The notes: generated by a model not told the origin, from the sequence alone. Positions 52,889 to 63,128 are shown, counted from the first letter of the stretch. The stretch: 64,000 nucleotides of DNA from Sphingomonas sp. KRR8 (GCF_023559245.1 NZ_CP097462.1:1612001-1676000); one strand, 5' to 3'. A program made the numbers and translations.

Positions 52889-54142
52889 TCAATGCCAGTC
52901 GGCGTCAGCCGTCGGGCGCAATTCCGCCGCAGCCTTGCGAACGTCGTCGAGTTCCACGGCACTGTCGAAGGGATCGTCGTCGAGCTCCTGCACCCGGTTC
53001 AATCGTGTCTGCCACAGGCGTAGTTCGTCGACATAGGGCTGGAACGGTACCCGCATCAGTGCGCCGGAAGGCAGCTTCTGCAGGTCCGCGATGCCGTTAT
53101 TGAGCATCGTGCCCTTGTGCCAGTCGGGCATGTCCACGCCCGGAAACAGGCAGATACCTTGCAGGTCGATACCGCGGTTCACAGCTGCGAGCGCCTCGCA
53201 CGCCACGTCACGCAGCCAATCGTCGCGGCCGCCCTCGAGTCCCGATGTCTCGGCAATAATGCAGGGGCGTCCGTAACGCTTGGCGCCGCGCTCGATCAGG
53301 TCGGCCAGCGGCAGGATGCGATCGTCGCCGGGCTCAAGCGCGGCGTGCGGCCCCTGCTCGCGATATTCCATCTGCCCGAAGCTGTAGTTGTTGAAGCCCG
53401 CGATATCGAGGATCTCAGGGCTCCCGCCGAGCTCCGGCCAGCCGCGGCCGGAGATCGCATCAAAGGCAATATACGCGTCCTCGCATTCCTCCCGCTGCGC
53501 TGCTTCGGCAAGGCCGGGCCGGTCGCGCGGCGGGACCACATGGATCAGCGGATCAATGTGGACGAAGCGCGCGTCCGGCAGCTCGGCCCGGATCGCCTTC
53601 ACCGCCGCGATGTCGGCCTTGCACATCGCCAGCGTCAGCCGCCGGCGCGTCTCCCGGTCACGGCCGAACGGCGCTGCCCAGGCCCACTCACCGGCCATGT
53701 ACCCGAAGAAGGTGATCTCGTTCATCGGCGTGAAGATCGGCGGACCGTGGTGCGCGTGTGCAGCAACGTGCTTGGCGGCAGCGACCGCGTAGCGGACGAA
53801 ATGCTCCGCGAAGCCGTCGTCGAACGGGTCGCAATGATCGGGGTAGCCGTAATGGCACAGGTCCCAGATCGGTAGGACCTGCGTCTGGCGCTGCGCGGTG
53901 AGGAAAGGTTCGATGTAGCTGAAGTCGTAGGTGCCGTGGCCCTTGTCGACCAGCGGCCAGGGAATGCCCTCTCGCGCCACGCCGATGCCAAGGGAGGCGA
54001 GCAGGCGATAGTCCTCGTCGGCATGGACCCGGTGCTGCGTTTCCTCGCAGAGGTCGCGGCGGCCGACGTCCTTCCACTTGAAGGTCGAACATTCGAAGCC
54101 GCTCAGGAAGAAAGTTGGGAAAATTCCGGGGTTGTTGGCCAT
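52889..54142 (-). CDS. Glycoside hydrolase family 1-like protein
   Basis: This 417-residue TIM-barrel protein has SLGIGVAREGIPWPLVD, LPIWDLCHYGYPDH and TPMNEITFFGYMAGEWAW; the NE in PMNE matches the acid/base position of clan GH-A enzymes. The second glutamate is probably in IIAETSG near residue 295. No signal peptide is visible, so it is cytoplasmic. Related proteins are annotated as family 1 beta-glucosidases, but the sequence is divergent and the substrate uncertain. It is divergent from ptsP across 61 bases. Confidence 0.75.
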   Translation of the reverse strand: MANNPGIFPTFFLSGFECSTFKWKDVGRRDLCEETQHRVHADEDYRLLASLGIGVAREGIPWPLVDKGHGTYDFSYIEPFLTAQRQTQVLPIWDLCHYGYPDHCDPFDDGFAEHFVRYAVAAAKHVAAHAHHGPPIFTPMNEITFFGYMAGEWAWAAPFGRDRETRRRLTLAMCKADIAAVKAIRAELPDARFVHIDPLIHVVPPRDRPGLAEAAQREECEDAYIAFDAISGRGWPELGGSPEILDIAGFNNYSFGQMEYREQGPHAALEPGDDRILPLADLIERGAKRYGRPCIIAETSGLEGGRDDWLRDVACEALAAVNRGIDLQGICLFPGVDMPDWHKGTMLNNGIADLQKLPSGALMRVPFQPYVDELRLWQTRLNRVQELDDDPFDSAVELDDVRKAAAELRPTADADWH

Positions 54143-54203
54143 GGTGCGTTAACGCGCCATCGGTCCGCTTGGAACCGTGCAGTCTTCCTGATAGCCCAAG
54201 CGG

Positions 54204-56468
54204 ATGCCGCTGACCGCCGCCAACGCTGCCCGGGAGATTCTGACCGGTCTCCACGAGGTGATGGCCAAACGCGGGTCGGCGCAGGCCAAGCTCGATCGGG
54301 TCGTGGACCTCATCGCAGCGGCGATGAAGAGCGAAGTCTGCTCCATTTATCTGCTGCGCGACAATGCGCTGGAATTGTTCGCCACCCATGGCCTGCGCAA
54401 GGAAGCGGTGCATGTCACCCGGCTGCAGCTTGGCCAGGGGCTGGTAGGGACCATCGCGGCGCAGGGTCGAATCCTCAACCTCGCGGAGGCGGACACGCAT
54501 CCGGCCTTCGCCTACCGGCCGGAGACGGGTGAGGAGAGCTTCCACAGCTTCGCCGGAGTGCCGATCGTCCGCCGCGAAAATGCGATCGGCGTGCTTGCGG
54601 TCCAGCATGCCGAGGCTCGGCGCTACGAAGATGTCGAGATCGAGGCCTTGCAGACGGTCGCGATGGTGCTGGCCGAACTGATTGCGGGCGCGAGGCTCGC
54701 CGATGGCCAGGAGCGGCGGCGAAGCAAGGAAGGCATGATCCGCCTGGCGGGCCTTAAGCTGGTCGCCGGCATGGCGCGCGGCACCGCCGTGTTCCACGAG
54801 CCCCGGATCGTGGTCGAACAGACGGTGGCAGACGATCCCGAACTCGAGCGGGCGCGGGTGATCGCCGCCTTCCGCCGCATGCGTGAGCAGATCGAGCACA
54901 TGACCCGCGAGGCCGAGTTCGGCGTCGCCGGCGAGCATCAGGAGATCCTCGAGACCTACAAGATGTTCGCCTATGACGAGGGCTGGGTTCGCCGCATCAA
55001 CCAGGCGATCGACAGCGGCCTGACGGCCGAGGCAGCGATCGAGCGGGTGCAGCAGCGCACCCGGGCGCGAATGCAGGAAATCGACGATCCGCTGCTGAAA
55101 GAGCGGATGCACGACCTCGAAGATCTCGCCAACCGGCTGCTGCGGATCGTCTCGGGCCGGATCGGCACCGCCGCCCAGACGGGCCTGACCCGCGATGCAG
55201 TCCTTATCGCCCGCAACATGGGTCCGGCCGAGCTGCTTGAATATGACCGGCGGCGGCTGAAGGCGGTGGTGCTCGAAGAAGGTTCGCTCACCAGTCACAT
55301 GGTGATCGTCGCCCGCGCGATCGGCGTGCCCGTGATCGGCCGCGTGACCGATATCCGCCACATCGCCAACGAAGGCGATAGCATCCTGGTTGACGGTGAT
55401 CAGGGCAGCCTGGTGGTCCGCCCGACGAGCCAGGTTGGGACGAGCTTCGATCAGCGGATGGCGATGAGCCTTCGCCGGCGGGCCGAGTTCGCGGCCATCC
55501 GCAACGAGCCGCCGATCACTCGCGACGGCCGCCGCTGCACGCTGATGGTCAATGCTGGACTGGCCGACGATGTCGACCAGCTCGAGGCAGCGGGTGCCGA
55601 CGGGATCGGCCTCTTCCGCACCGAGTTTCAGTTCCTGGTCTCTGCCACCCTGCCCGGCCGCGACAGCCAGCTGCGGCTTTACCGCCAGGTTCTCGACGCG
55701 GCAGGTGACAAGCCGGTGGTGTTCCGAACCGTCGACATCGGCGGCGACAAGGCACTGCCATACCTGTCCGACGAACGAGACGAGAGCGAGAACCCCGCCA
55801 TGGGCTGGCGGGCGCTGCGCCTGTCGCTCTCGCGCACCGCCCTGATGAAGGCGCAAGCTCGCGCGCTGATCGAGGCCGCCGACCGCCGCGTGCTGCGGGT
55901 GATGTTCCCGATGGTGTCAGAGCCGTGGGAATATGAGCAGGCGCGTGCCCTGTTCGAGGAGCAGCTGACCTGGGCGCGCGAGCACCGCCGTCTCCAGCCG
56001 GCGCGGGTCGAATTCGGCGCCATGCTCGAAGTGCCGAGCCTCGCCGAAACCCTTGACCTGCTGCTGCCCCGCGTCGATTTTCTATCAATTGGGACGAATG
56101 ACCTCACCCAATTCCTCTTCGCGGCGGACCGCGCCGACCCGCGCCTCGCCAACCGGTACGATTGGCTGAGCCCAGCCATCCTCCGCTTCCTCCGCCGGGT
56201 TACGCGAGAGGCGACGGCCGCTGGCGTACCGGTCCGCGTCTGTGGCGAAATGGGCGGGCGCCCGCTGGAAGCGATGGCGCTGATTGGGATCGGGATCGAG
56301 AATTTCTCCATCACGCCGGCCGCGGTCGGGGCCGTCAAGGCGATGGTTCGCTCGCTGGATTCCGCCGCCATTCGCGAGCGGATGGAACAGCTGCTCGCGC
56401 GCCCGCCCCGCGACATGCGCAAGACGCTGACCGAGTGGGCGCGGCGACAGGGCGTGATGCTGGGGTGA
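54204..56468 (+). CDS. ptsP: Nitrogen-type phosphotransferase enzyme I (PtsP)
   Basis: The 754-residue protein has an N-terminal GAF domain (about 15-160), then the PEP-utilising domains. The phospho-accepting histidine H365 is in GSLTSHMVIVARAIGVPVIG. The C-terminal TIM barrel contains GLFRTEFQFL, FRTVDIGGDK and LSIGTNDLTQFLFAADR, with the catalytic cysteine in RVCGEMGG. PtsP passes phosphate from PEP to NPr and EIIA-Ntr, linking carbon and nitrogen status. All domains look intact. Confidence 0.95.
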   Translation: MPLTAANAAREILTGLHEVMAKRGSAQAKLDRVVDLIAAAMKSEVCSIYLLRDNALELFATHGLRKEAVHVTRLQLGQGLVGTIAAQGRILNLAEADTHPAFAYRPETGEESFHSFAGVPIVRRENAIGVLAVQHAEARRYEDVEIEALQTVAMVLAELIAGARLADGQERRRSKEGMIRLAGLKLVAGMARGTAVFHEPRIVVEQTVADDPELERARVIAAFRRMREQIEHMTREAEFGVAGEHQEILETYKMFAYDEGWVRRINQAIDSGLTAEAAIERVQQRTRARMQEIDDPLLKERMHDLEDLANRLLRIVSGRIGTAAQTGLTRDAVLIARNMGPAELLEYDRRRLKAVVLEEGSLTSHMVIVARAIGVPVIGRVTDIRHIANEGDSILVDGDQGSLVVRPTSQVGTSFDQRMAMSLRRRAEFAAIRNEPPITRDGRRCTLMVNAGLADDVDQLEAAGADGIGLFRTEFQFLVSATLPGRDSQLRLYRQVLDAAGDKPVVFRTVDIGGDKALPYLSDERDESENPAMGWRALRLSLSRTALMKAQARALIEAADRRVLRVMFPMVSEPWEYEQARALFEEQLTWAREHRRLQPARVEFGAMLEVPSLAETLDLLLPRVDFLSIGTNDLTQFLFAADRADPRLANRYDWLSPAILRFLRRVTREATAAGVPVRVCGEMGGRPLEAMALIGIGIENFSITPAAVGAVKAMVRSLDSAAIRERMEQLLARPPRDMRKTLTEWARRQGVMLG

Positions 56469-56561
56469 GTGTCTCCCTTCGGCGTTGACTTGCCGACATT
56501 CAGCTAGAAGAAGAACGGGCCGCCTGAACAAGAGCCGGCGAGCGTAGCGGCGGGGAACAGC

Positions 56562-57386
56562 ATGGCTGACGAAGTGGAAGCGACTGGCGAAGCGACCGTA
56601 GGCGAGCGTCTGCGCGCCGCCCGCGAGGCTCAAGGCATGAGCCTGGAGGACGTTGCCACCCGCACCCGCATTCCCACACGCCATCTGCAGAGCCTCGAAG
56701 CCAGCGAATGGCACAAACTTCCTGCCAGCACTTATTCGATGGGTTTCGCCAAGTCCTACGCCACTGCCATCGGGCTGGATCGCAATGAGATCGGCGACGC
56801 GCTCCGGCTCGAGATGAGCGGGTACAACCCGCGCCAAAGCAGTACCGTTGAGGTGTTCGAACCGGCTGATCCGGCCCGCGTCATGCCCAAGTGGCTGGTG
56901 CTGCTGGCAGTGGTCGCCGTGATTGCGGTGATCGCCGGCCTCATGTTCATGCAGAAGCGTGAGTTGAGCGGGGACGACGGTCAGGCGGCGAGTGCGCCGG
57001 CCTCGGAAGTGGCAGCGCACCCATCGTCCAACGACGCCGCGCCGGCACCCGCCGCGCCAGCAATCGGAGGGCCGGTGGTGCTCACTGCCAACGAGCCTGT
57101 CTGGCTTCAGGTCAGCGAAAAGGGCGGCGCGAACCTGTTCCAGGGCGAACTCAAGTCGGGCCAGAGCTACGAAGTGCCCGCCGCCGCCAAAGCGCCAGTG
57201 CTCAAAACCGGCAAGCCAGAGGCGCTGCGCATTTCCGTCGGGACCGCCGACGCACCGGCCGTCGGACCGGCTGGGCAGACCGTCCGCGACGTTTCGCTGC
57301 GGGCCGCGGACCTGATGCGTGGCGGCACTCCCGCGGCATCTCCGACCGCCGCAACGCCGGCTGCCCCGCTTTCGCCGACGCGCTGA
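56562..57386 (+). CDS. RodZ-like helix-turn-helix membrane protein
   Basis: The 274-residue protein has an N-terminal HTH_25 domain (about 10-80; GERLRAAREAQGMSLEDVA, RIPTRHLQSLEAS), a single transmembrane helix (WLVLLAVVAVIAVIAGLMFM, about 112-131), an alanine/proline-rich linker and a C-terminal DUF4115-type domain (about 165-255). This is the RodZ layout; RodZ links MreB to the cell wall in rod-shaped cells. The N-terminus is cytoplasmic. It lies upstream of cpoB by 65 bases. Confidence 0.85.
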   Translation: MADEVEATGEATVGERLRAAREAQGMSLEDVATRTRIPTRHLQSLEASEWHKLPASTYSMGFAKSYATAIGLDRNEIGDALRLEMSGYNPRQSSTVEVFEPADPARVMPKWLVLLAVVAVIAVIAGLMFMQKRELSGDDGQAASAPASEVAAHPSSNDAAPAPAAPAIGGPVVLTANEPVWLQVSEKGGANLFQGELKSGQSYEVPAAAKAPVLKTGKPEALRISVGTADAPAVGPAGQTVRDVSLRAADLMRGGTPAASPTAATPAAPLSPTR

Positions 57387-57450
57387 TTCATGCTGGCGCA
57401 AGACGCTGCTGGGCACGATGGATCATCACTTCAGACTCTCGGGATTAATC

Positions 57451-58344
57451 ATGCGTAGCCTGCTTGCCACCACTGCCATTCTGCTCCTCGCCGTGACCGG
57501 TCCGGCCGCGGCGCAGCAGCGCCAGGCCACGCCCGAGCAGCGGGTCGAGCGCCTCGAGCGCCAGGTCCGCCAGCTGCAGGGACGGATCTTCCCCAAGGGC
57601 CAGCCGGTCGACACAGCCGGCCTTTCTGACGAACCCGCCGCCAGTCAGGTGGTGGTCACGGCGCTCAGCAATCGGCTGGACAGCATCGAGCGGTCGCTGA
57701 CGGACATCACTCGCACCAACGAGGAGAATGCCCAGCGCATCGGAACGCTGGAGGCGGAGATCGCCCGGCTGAAAGCCGATAGCGACCAGCGCCTCCGTGC
57801 GATCGAGAATGCCGCCCCCCCCGCGTCAACCGGTCCGGCCACGAACGCCGCGAGCAACGACGACCGGCCGGCCAGCACGTCCCCGCAGGTCGCCGAACGG
57901 CCGCGCGCAGCCCCGCCGCCCGTCACGACGCCGCCAAAGACCGGTGATCTCAACGCCGATGCGGAGGCGGCCTACGACGTCGGCTACCAGCTATGGCAGC
58001 AGAAGAAGTATGACCAAGCGGTCGCAGCGCTGCGCGCGATGGCTTCGTCCTTCCCGAACCACCGCCGGGTGAGCTGGGCCAACAACCTTGCGGGGCGTGC
58101 CCTGCTCGACAAGGGCGAGTATCGCGCTGCGGCCGAGGCGCTGCTTGCCAACTACCGCGGCAACCCGCGCGGCGAGCGAGCTGCCGATAGCCTTTACTAC
58201 CTCGGCCAGGCGCTGATGGGACTGAAGCAGCCGACCCAGGCCTGCAAGGCCTACGCCGAGCTCGAGCAGGTGTATGGCGACAAGGTTCGCCCGGACCTCA
58301 AGGCAATGCTGTCGCCGGCCAAGGCCAAGGCGGGGTGCCGGTAA
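57451..58344 (+). CDS. cpoB: Cell division coordinator CpoB (YbgF), Tol-Pal associated
   Basis: The 297-residue precursor has a signal peptide (LLATTAILLLAVTGPAAA), a coiled coil (about 28-50 and 75-115; ERVERLERQVRQLQGRI) and, after a disordered proline-rich part, TPR repeats (about 170-290; AAYDVGYQLWQQKKYDQAV). It works with Tol-Pal and peptidoglycan synthases in the periplasm during constriction. ATG 57451 gives the signal peptide; upstream ATG 57418 is an alternative. It overlaps tilS by 10 bases. Confidence 0.9.
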   Translation: MRSLLATTAILLLAVTGPAAAQQRQATPEQRVERLERQVRQLQGRIFPKGQPVDTAGLSDEPAASQVVVTALSNRLDSIERSLTDITRTNEENAQRIGTLEAEIARLKADSDQRLRAIENAAPPASTGPATNAASNDDRPASTSPQVAERPRAAPPPVTTPPKTGDLNADAEAAYDVGYQLWQQKKYDQAVAALRAMASSFPNHRRVSWANNLAGRALLDKGEYRAAAEALLANYRGNPRGERAADSLYYLGQALMGLKQPTQACKAYAELEQVYGDKVRPDLKAMLSPAKAKAGCR

Positions 58345-59321
58345 GACCCGACGAGACACTGGTCGAGCGGTTCCGCCGCTCGCTTGCGGAATTGATCCCT
58401 CTTGATGAGGGTCGGATCGGAATCGCCGTTTCGGGGGGACCCGACAGTGTCGCCTTGCTGCTGCTCGCAGCGGCTACCCTGCCAAACCGTGTCGAGGCCG
58501 CGACGGTGGATCACCGCTTCCGCGGCAGCAGCGCCGGCGAGGCCTTGGGGGTTGCTGCCCTGTGCAGCAGGATCGACGTTCCGCACGCAACGCTGACCCT
58601 CGACTGGACGCCGCCGGTTGCCAATCGACAGGCCCGTGCGCGAGAGGCACGCTATGTGGCGCTCGGCCGATGGGCAGCGGAGCGTGGGCTGGCAGCCGTC
58701 GCGACGGCTCATCACCTGGATGATCAGGCGGAGACCCTGCTCATGCGCCTCGATCGTGGCGCAGGAATTGCCGGGCTGTCCGGCGTGCGATCCGAGATCG
58801 TCCTTGCCACCGGCGGGAACAGCGCGCTCAAGCTGATCCGCCCGCTGCTGGGGTGGCGCCGGGCCGAACTCACGGCGGTCCCAGCAGAACTGGGCGTTTC
58901 GACCATTGCCGACCCGTCCAACACGGATCCAGCGCACGACCGCAGCCGTGCCCGCGCGTGGCTGGAGCGCTCGCCCGACTGGCCCTCGCGCACCAGAATG
59001 GCCAGCAGTGCGCGGTATCTCGGCGAGGCGGATGCGGCGCTGGACTGGGCGGCCGCCGACTTGCTTGCCCGGCGATTGAGTGGTCCGGCGGAGGCCCCGC
59101 TGCTGGACCCTGAGGGTATCCCAAGTGAATTGAAGAGGCGCCTGCTGCTGCTGATGGTTGGTGGCTTCAACGCTTCGTCGGGGCCACCACGGAGCGATCG
59201 TGTAACCCGCGCCTTGCGACTGCTCGACGCGGGCAGGGTCGCGACGATCGGCGGGGTAGTGATTCGGCCGCGGGCAGGCCGGTGGAGCTTCGCGCCGGCC
59301 CCACCACGCGGAAGGAAGTAG
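58335..59321 (+). CDS. tilS: tRNA(Ile)-lysidine synthase
   Basis: This 328-residue enzyme adds lysine to C34 of tRNA-Ile(CAU) so that it reads AUA. The PP-loop S33-GGPDSVAL binds ATP. The HHLDDQAETLLMRL segment near residue 128 is typical of TilS. The start is GTG 58335, inside the cpoB end. The C-terminal domain is short compared with E. coli TilS, as is common in alphaproteobacteria. Confidence 0.94.
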   Translation: MPVRPDETLVERFRRSLAELIPLDEGRIGIAVSGGPDSVALLLLAAATLPNRVEAATVDHRFRGSSAGEALGVAALCSRIDVPHATLTLDWTPPVANRQARAREARYVALGRWAAERGLAAVATAHHLDDQAETLLMRLDRGAGIAGLSGVRSEIVLATGGNSALKLIRPLLGWRRAELTAVPAELGVSTIADPSNTDPAHDRSRARAWLERSPDWPSRTRMASSARYLGEADAALDWAAADLLARRLSGPAEAPLLDPEGIPSELKRRLLLLMVGGFNASSGPPRSDRVTRALRLLDAGRVATIGGVVIRPRAGRWSFAPAPPRGRK

Positions 59322-59349
59322 CCTGGCACGTGCGACCCAGCACGCCAGA

Positions 59350-60015
59350 ATGGAGCGAACCACAACCCTTGTTTCAGTGGTGCTTGGCCACAGCGTGCTG
59401 ATGAACGCGCAAAGCCCGATATCCAGCGCTGCCGTTGAGGACCGGCGCGGGCTTGCGCGGACCAACCTTTACCTCGCGGCGAGCTTGCGCTGGGGCGGAA
59501 ACACGATCGCGGTGCGGGTTCGCAACCTCAGCCAGCACGGAGCGCTGGTCGAGGCGGGCGTGCTGCCACCACCCGGTACGCCGGTGGAACTGACTAGGGG
59601 GCGGCTGGGCGCCATGGGTGTCACCGCCTGGACGCACGCCGGTCGGGCCGGACTGCGGCTGCTGGATGCGATCTCGGCGCGGGACTGGATGGCGCCTGTC
59701 CTCCACAAGGGGCAGCAACAGGTGGATGCGGTGATCGCCGCGGTACGCAGCGGCGACCGGCCCACCAGCTGGCCTCGCCCTGTTGCGCCTTCACCGAGCA
59801 CTCCAGCTGACGATCTGCGCCTCGCGAGAACCTTGCTGCACCGTCTGTCGGATCAATTGGCCGACGATGCCGCGCTTGTCGCCCGCCATGGCCCGGGGCT
59901 TCAGCTTCTGGACCTGGTGCAGCAATTGCTCGATGCGATGAGCGGCGTCGAACAGGCCGGGACAGCTCGACTCACCGACCTGCGCCGCGCGGCCTCGGCG
60001 GCTCTGGCAGACTAG
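59350..60015 (+). CDS. PilZ domain-containing protein
   Basis: The 221-residue protein has a PilZ-like beta-barrel (about 25-110; RTNLYLAASLRWGG, VRVRNLSQHGALVEAG) and a helical C-terminal tail. PilZ domains bind cyclic di-GMP through RxxxR and D/NxSxxG. NLSQHGALVEAG fits NxSxxG, and the paired arginines are probably RRGLAR. The start may be 59350 or 59401; neither has a good ribosome site. Role unknown; it could respond to c-di-GMP. Confidence 0.75.
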   Translation: MERTTTLVSVVLGHSVLMNAQSPISSAAVEDRRGLARTNLYLAASLRWGGNTIAVRVRNLSQHGALVEAGVLPPPGTPVELTRGRLGAMGVTAWTHAGRAGLRLLDAISARDWMAPVLHKGQQQVDAVIAAVRSGDRPTSWPRPVAPSPSTPADDLRLARTLLHRLSDQLADDAALVARHGPGLQLLDLVQQLLDAMSGVEQAGTARLTDLRRAASAALAD

Positions 60016-60052
60016 ATCGTCCGCCCTTGAAGTCGGTCACTGCAAAGGGCCG

Positions 60053-60922
60053 TTAACGGCCGCCGAAAGCGGGAGTGACACCGCCCATCGTACCCGGAAT
60101 CATCCGAAGAAAGCCGTCGTAGATGGTACGGGCGGCCTGCGCGATCGAGTTTGGGCGGTCGCTGCCGCCCCGGGCGAACAGCGCCAAGGCGATGCGCCGG
60201 CCGTCGGGCATGGTAATGAAACCGACATCGCTGGTGTAGTTGTTGAGCGTACCCGTCTTGTGCTCCACCAGCACGGTCGGATCGAGCAGGCCCCGGATCC
60301 GGTTCGAACCGGTGGCGCAGCGCCGCATCACACTGAGGAGATAAAGCCGGCTCTGCGGCGTCAGGACGTTGCCGCGATCGATCTGCCGCAGCAGCGTCAC
60401 CATGGCTTCCGGCGTGGCGCTGTCGCGAACGTCGAACAGGTCCCGCGGGGAGGCGAGCAGCTGAGCAATGGTGCGGTTCACACGGATGCCGGTCAGCTTG
60501 TGAAAGTCGATCCACTCCTGAACCGTCGCAGGGCCGCCCAAGTTACGGATCAGGATGTCGGTCGCGATGTTGTTGCTGTGGATGAGCATCGCTTCCATCA
60601 GTGAACGCGCGCTCAGCGTACCGATGCGGTCGTCCAGCGAGCGCCGGCCATGATCCACTTGGCTGAGGTAGGCGGCGGCAACCGCGACCTTGACCGTGCT
60701 GGCCATCGGATAGGCCTTGTCGCCGTGAATTGAGACCATCTTACCGCTGTCGAGGTCGAGCGCGGCGACGCCGATGTCGCCAGGGCGGCTGGCCACCAGG
60801 GCGCGAAGCTGGCTTTCGAGACCCTGGAGTTCAGGAGGAGCCGCCGCCACCGCAGGCGCGGCGACGAGCAGGTCGAGGAAGGCAAAAAGGGCAGCAATCC
60901 GGCGCAATCGCCACTCCATCAC
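60053..60922 (-). CDS. Class A beta-lactamase-like serine hydrolase lacking Glu166
   Basis: The 289-residue precursor has a signal peptide (LFAFLDLLVAAPAVAAA) and the fold of class A beta-lactamases: S75-T-V-K78 (STxK), S116-N-N (SDN motif with Asn for Asp) and K222-TG. The omega loop keeps R150 and R166-D167, but the E166 position is I152 and N170 is L156. Without the deacylating glutamate, fast beta-lactam hydrolysis is unlikely. The distance between STVK and SNN is about 19 residues shorter than in TEM. Peptidoglycan amidase, DD-peptidase or slow acyl-enzyme roles are alternatives. Confidence 0.75.
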   Translation of the reverse strand: MMEWRLRRIAALFAFLDLLVAAPAVAAAPPELQGLESQLRALVASRPGDIGVAALDLDSGKMVSIHGDKAYPMASTVKVAVAAAYLSQVDHGRRSLDDRIGTLSARSLMEAMLIHSNNIATDILIRNLGGPATVQEWIDFHKLTGIRVNRTIAQLLASPRDLFDVRDSATPEAMVTLLRQIDRGNVLTPQSRLYLLSVMRRCATGSNRIRGLLDPTVLVEHKTGTLNNYTSDVGFITMPDGRRIALALFARGGSDRPNSIAQAARTIYDGFLRMIPGTMGGVTPAFGGR

Positions 60923-61105
60923 ATGAGAATGCCTGTTGGATCATATCGTTAGCTGCTGAATGGTTGCTTGACTCCCCAGTCGTGCCACAAACCGGGACAA
61001 GCCGTGCATGAAGGTCGACAAGTCGACGCCGGGACGTTGCATTGCATGTAAAGGCTGAAAGCCTACATTACTGGCAGACCAATTTCGCAAAGCGACACGC
61101 GCCTC

Positions 61106-63058
61106 ATGAACGACAAGGAAAAGAAGCCCGGCAACCCTTGGACCAAGAGCCTGCTCATCTGGGTCGCGGTTCTGTTCGGGCTGGTTCTGTTCGCCCAACT
61201 GATCGACGGCGGCAGTCGCACGGCAACCGGCGACCAGATGGCCTATTCGGACTTTGTCCGGCAGGTGAACGAGGGCAACGTCAAGTCGGTGACCACCGCG
61301 GCGAGCTCCACGGGCATGCAGGCGATCGCTGGCAAGCTCAACGACGGGCGTTCCTTCCGCACGACCGCTCCGGCGGACGCGCAGGTCACCGAGAAGCTGA
61401 TCGCCAAGAACGTCACGGTCCAGGCCAAGGAGCCTGAGCAGTCCAGCTTGTGGATGCTGTTGCTCTATAACAGCCTGCCCTTCATCCTGATCCTCGGCGT
61501 CAGCTTCTTCATCATGCGCCAGATGCAGAAGAATGCCGGCGGCGGGGCCATGGGCTTCGGCAAGAGCCGCGCGCGCATGCTGACGCAGAAGGAAGGCCGA
61601 GTGACCTTCGCCGACGTGGCCGGCATCGACGAGGCTCGCGAGGAGCTTCAGGAGATCGTCGAGTTCCTGAAGGATCCGGGCAAGTTCGCGCGACTGGGTG
61701 GCAAGATCCCGAAGGGCGCGCTGCTGGTCGGCTCGCCCGGTACCGGCAAGACCCTGCTCGCCCGCGCCATCGCGGGTGAAGCGGGCGTGCCCTTCTTCAC
61801 CATCTCGGGTTCGGACTTCGTCGAGATGTTCGTTGGCGTGGGCGCAAGCCGCGTCCGCGACATGTTCGAGCAGGCCAAGAAGTCGGCCCCTTGCATCGTC
61901 TTCATCGACGAGATCGACGCGGTCGGCCGCCATCGTGGCGCCGGCCTCGGCAACGGCAATGACGAGCGCGAACAGACGCTGAACCAGCTGTTGGTCGAAA
62001 TGGACGGCTTCGAGGCCAATGAAGGCATCATCATCATCGCCGCAACCAACCGTCCGGACGTGCTCGACCCCGCGCTGCTGCGCCCGGGCCGCTTCGACCG
62101 GCAGGTAATGGTTCCTCGGCCCGACATCGATGGGCGCGAGCAGATCCTGGGCGTGCACATGAAGAAGGTGCCGTTGGCGCCGGACGTCGACGCTCGCGTC
62201 ATCGCCCGCGGCACCCCCGGCTTCTCCGGCGCCGACCTCGCCAACCTCGTGAACGAAGCAGCGCTGCTGGCCGCCCGCCGTGGCAAGCGGCTGGTCGCGG
62301 CGCAGGAGTTCGACGACGCTCGCGACAAGGTCATGATGGGCGCCGAGCGGCGGTCCATGGTGATGACCGAAGACGAGAAGAAGATGACCGCCTACCATGA
62401 GGCGGGCCATGCCCTTGTCTTCGCGCATGAGCCGACCGCTGATCCGATCCACAAGGCGACGATCATTCCGCGCGGCTTCGCGCTGGGCATGGTGCAGCCG
62501 CTGCCCGAACGCGACAGCTACAGCTATCATCGCGACAAGATGCACGCCGACCTGGCGGTGGCGTTCGGTGGCCGCGTCGCCGAAGAGCTGATCTTTGGCC
62601 ACGAGAAGGTGTCGTCCGGCGCCTCGAGCGACATCCAGCAGGCGACCCGGCTCGCCCGCGCCATGGTGACCAAGTGGGGCATGTCCGACGCGCTCGGTCC
62701 CTTGGACTTCTCCGAGGGTGAGGAGACGCCGACCGGCTACTTCGCACCCCAGCAGAAGCGCATGTCGGGTGAGACCATCAAGCTGATCGACAGCGAGGTG
62801 AAGCGCTTCGTCGAAGGCGGGCTGGAGCGGGCGCGCGAGATCCTCGGCACCCACATCGACCAGCTGCACCTGATCGCCAAGGCGTTGCTCGAATATGAGA
62901 CGCTGACCGGTGAGGAGATCAAGACCTTGCTTTCCGGCGGGACGATCGACCGCGGTTCGTCGAGCAGCAAGCCGACCATTCCGTCGGCCGGAAGCTCGGT
63001 GCCCAAGAGCCGCAAACCGTTGGGCGGGATCGGCGGAGCGGCGCCCGCGGGAGCGTAA
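61106..63058 (+). CDS. ftsH: ATP-dependent zinc metalloprotease FtsH
   Basis: The 650-residue membrane protease unfolds and degrades membrane and regulatory proteins. N-terminal transmembrane helices lie at about 12-32 and 112-132 around a periplasmic domain. The AAA domain has Walker A G209-[23 protein letters not shown] as Walker B, and the second region of homology ([20 protein letters not shown]). The zinc site is H431-EAGH. All parts are intact. It is followed by a strong terminator at 63094-63126. Confidence 0.97.
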   Translation: MNDKEKKPGNPWTKSLLIWVAVLFGLVLFAQLIDGGSRTATGDQMAYSDFVRQVNEGNVKSVTTAASSTGMQAIAGKLNDGRSFRTTAPADAQVTEKLIAKNVTVQAKEPEQSSLWMLLLYNSLPFILILGVSFFIMRQMQKNAGGGAMGFGKSRARMLTQKEGRVTFADVAGIDEAREELQEIVEFLKDPGKFARLGGKIPKGALLVGSPGTGKTLLARAIAGEAGVPFFTISGSDFVEMFVGVGASRVRDMFEQAKKSAPCIVFIDEIDAVGRHRGAGLGNGNDEREQTLNQLLVEMDGFEANEGIIIIAATNRPDVLDPALLRPGRFDRQVMVPRPDIDGREQILGVHMKKVPLAPDVDARVIARGTPGFSGADLANLVNEAALLAARRGKRLVAAQEFDDARDKVMMGAERRSMVMTEDEKKMTAYHEAGHALVFAHEPTADPIHKATIIPRGFALGMVQPLPERDSYSYHRDKMHADLAVAFGGRVAEELIFGHEKVSSGASSDIQQATRLARAMVTKWGMSDALGPLDFSEGEETPTGYFAPQQKRMSGETIKLIDSEVKRFVEGGLERAREILGTHIDQLHLIAKALLEYETLTGEEIKTLLSGGTIDRGSSSSKPTIPSAGSSVPKSRKPLGGIGGAAPAGA

Positions 63059-63093
63059 GCGCCCTTCTATTCATTGCTCGTTCACTGCTTGGA

Positions 63094-63126
63094 CCCCTTC
63101 TCCGGCGCAGCCGGAGAAGGGGTTTT
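63094..63126 (+). terminator. Rho-independent terminator of ftsH, overlapping the next ribosome site
   Basis: CCCCTTCTCCGGC (63094-63106), loop GCA, and GCCGGAGAAGGGG (63110-63122) form a perfect 13-base stem followed by TTTT. The right arm also contains GGAGAAGGGG, the only ribosome-site candidate for the gene starting at 63129. Confidence 0.88.
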
Positions 63127-63128
63127 GC

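Noticed and set aside
53688..55856. A 722-codon minus-strand frame opposite ptsP
   Set aside because: Antisense shadow of ptsP; no recognisable motif and low-complexity composition.
60941..62869. A 642-codon minus-strand frame opposite ftsH
   Set aside because: Antisense shadow of ftsH; the plus-strand protein carries every FtsH motif.
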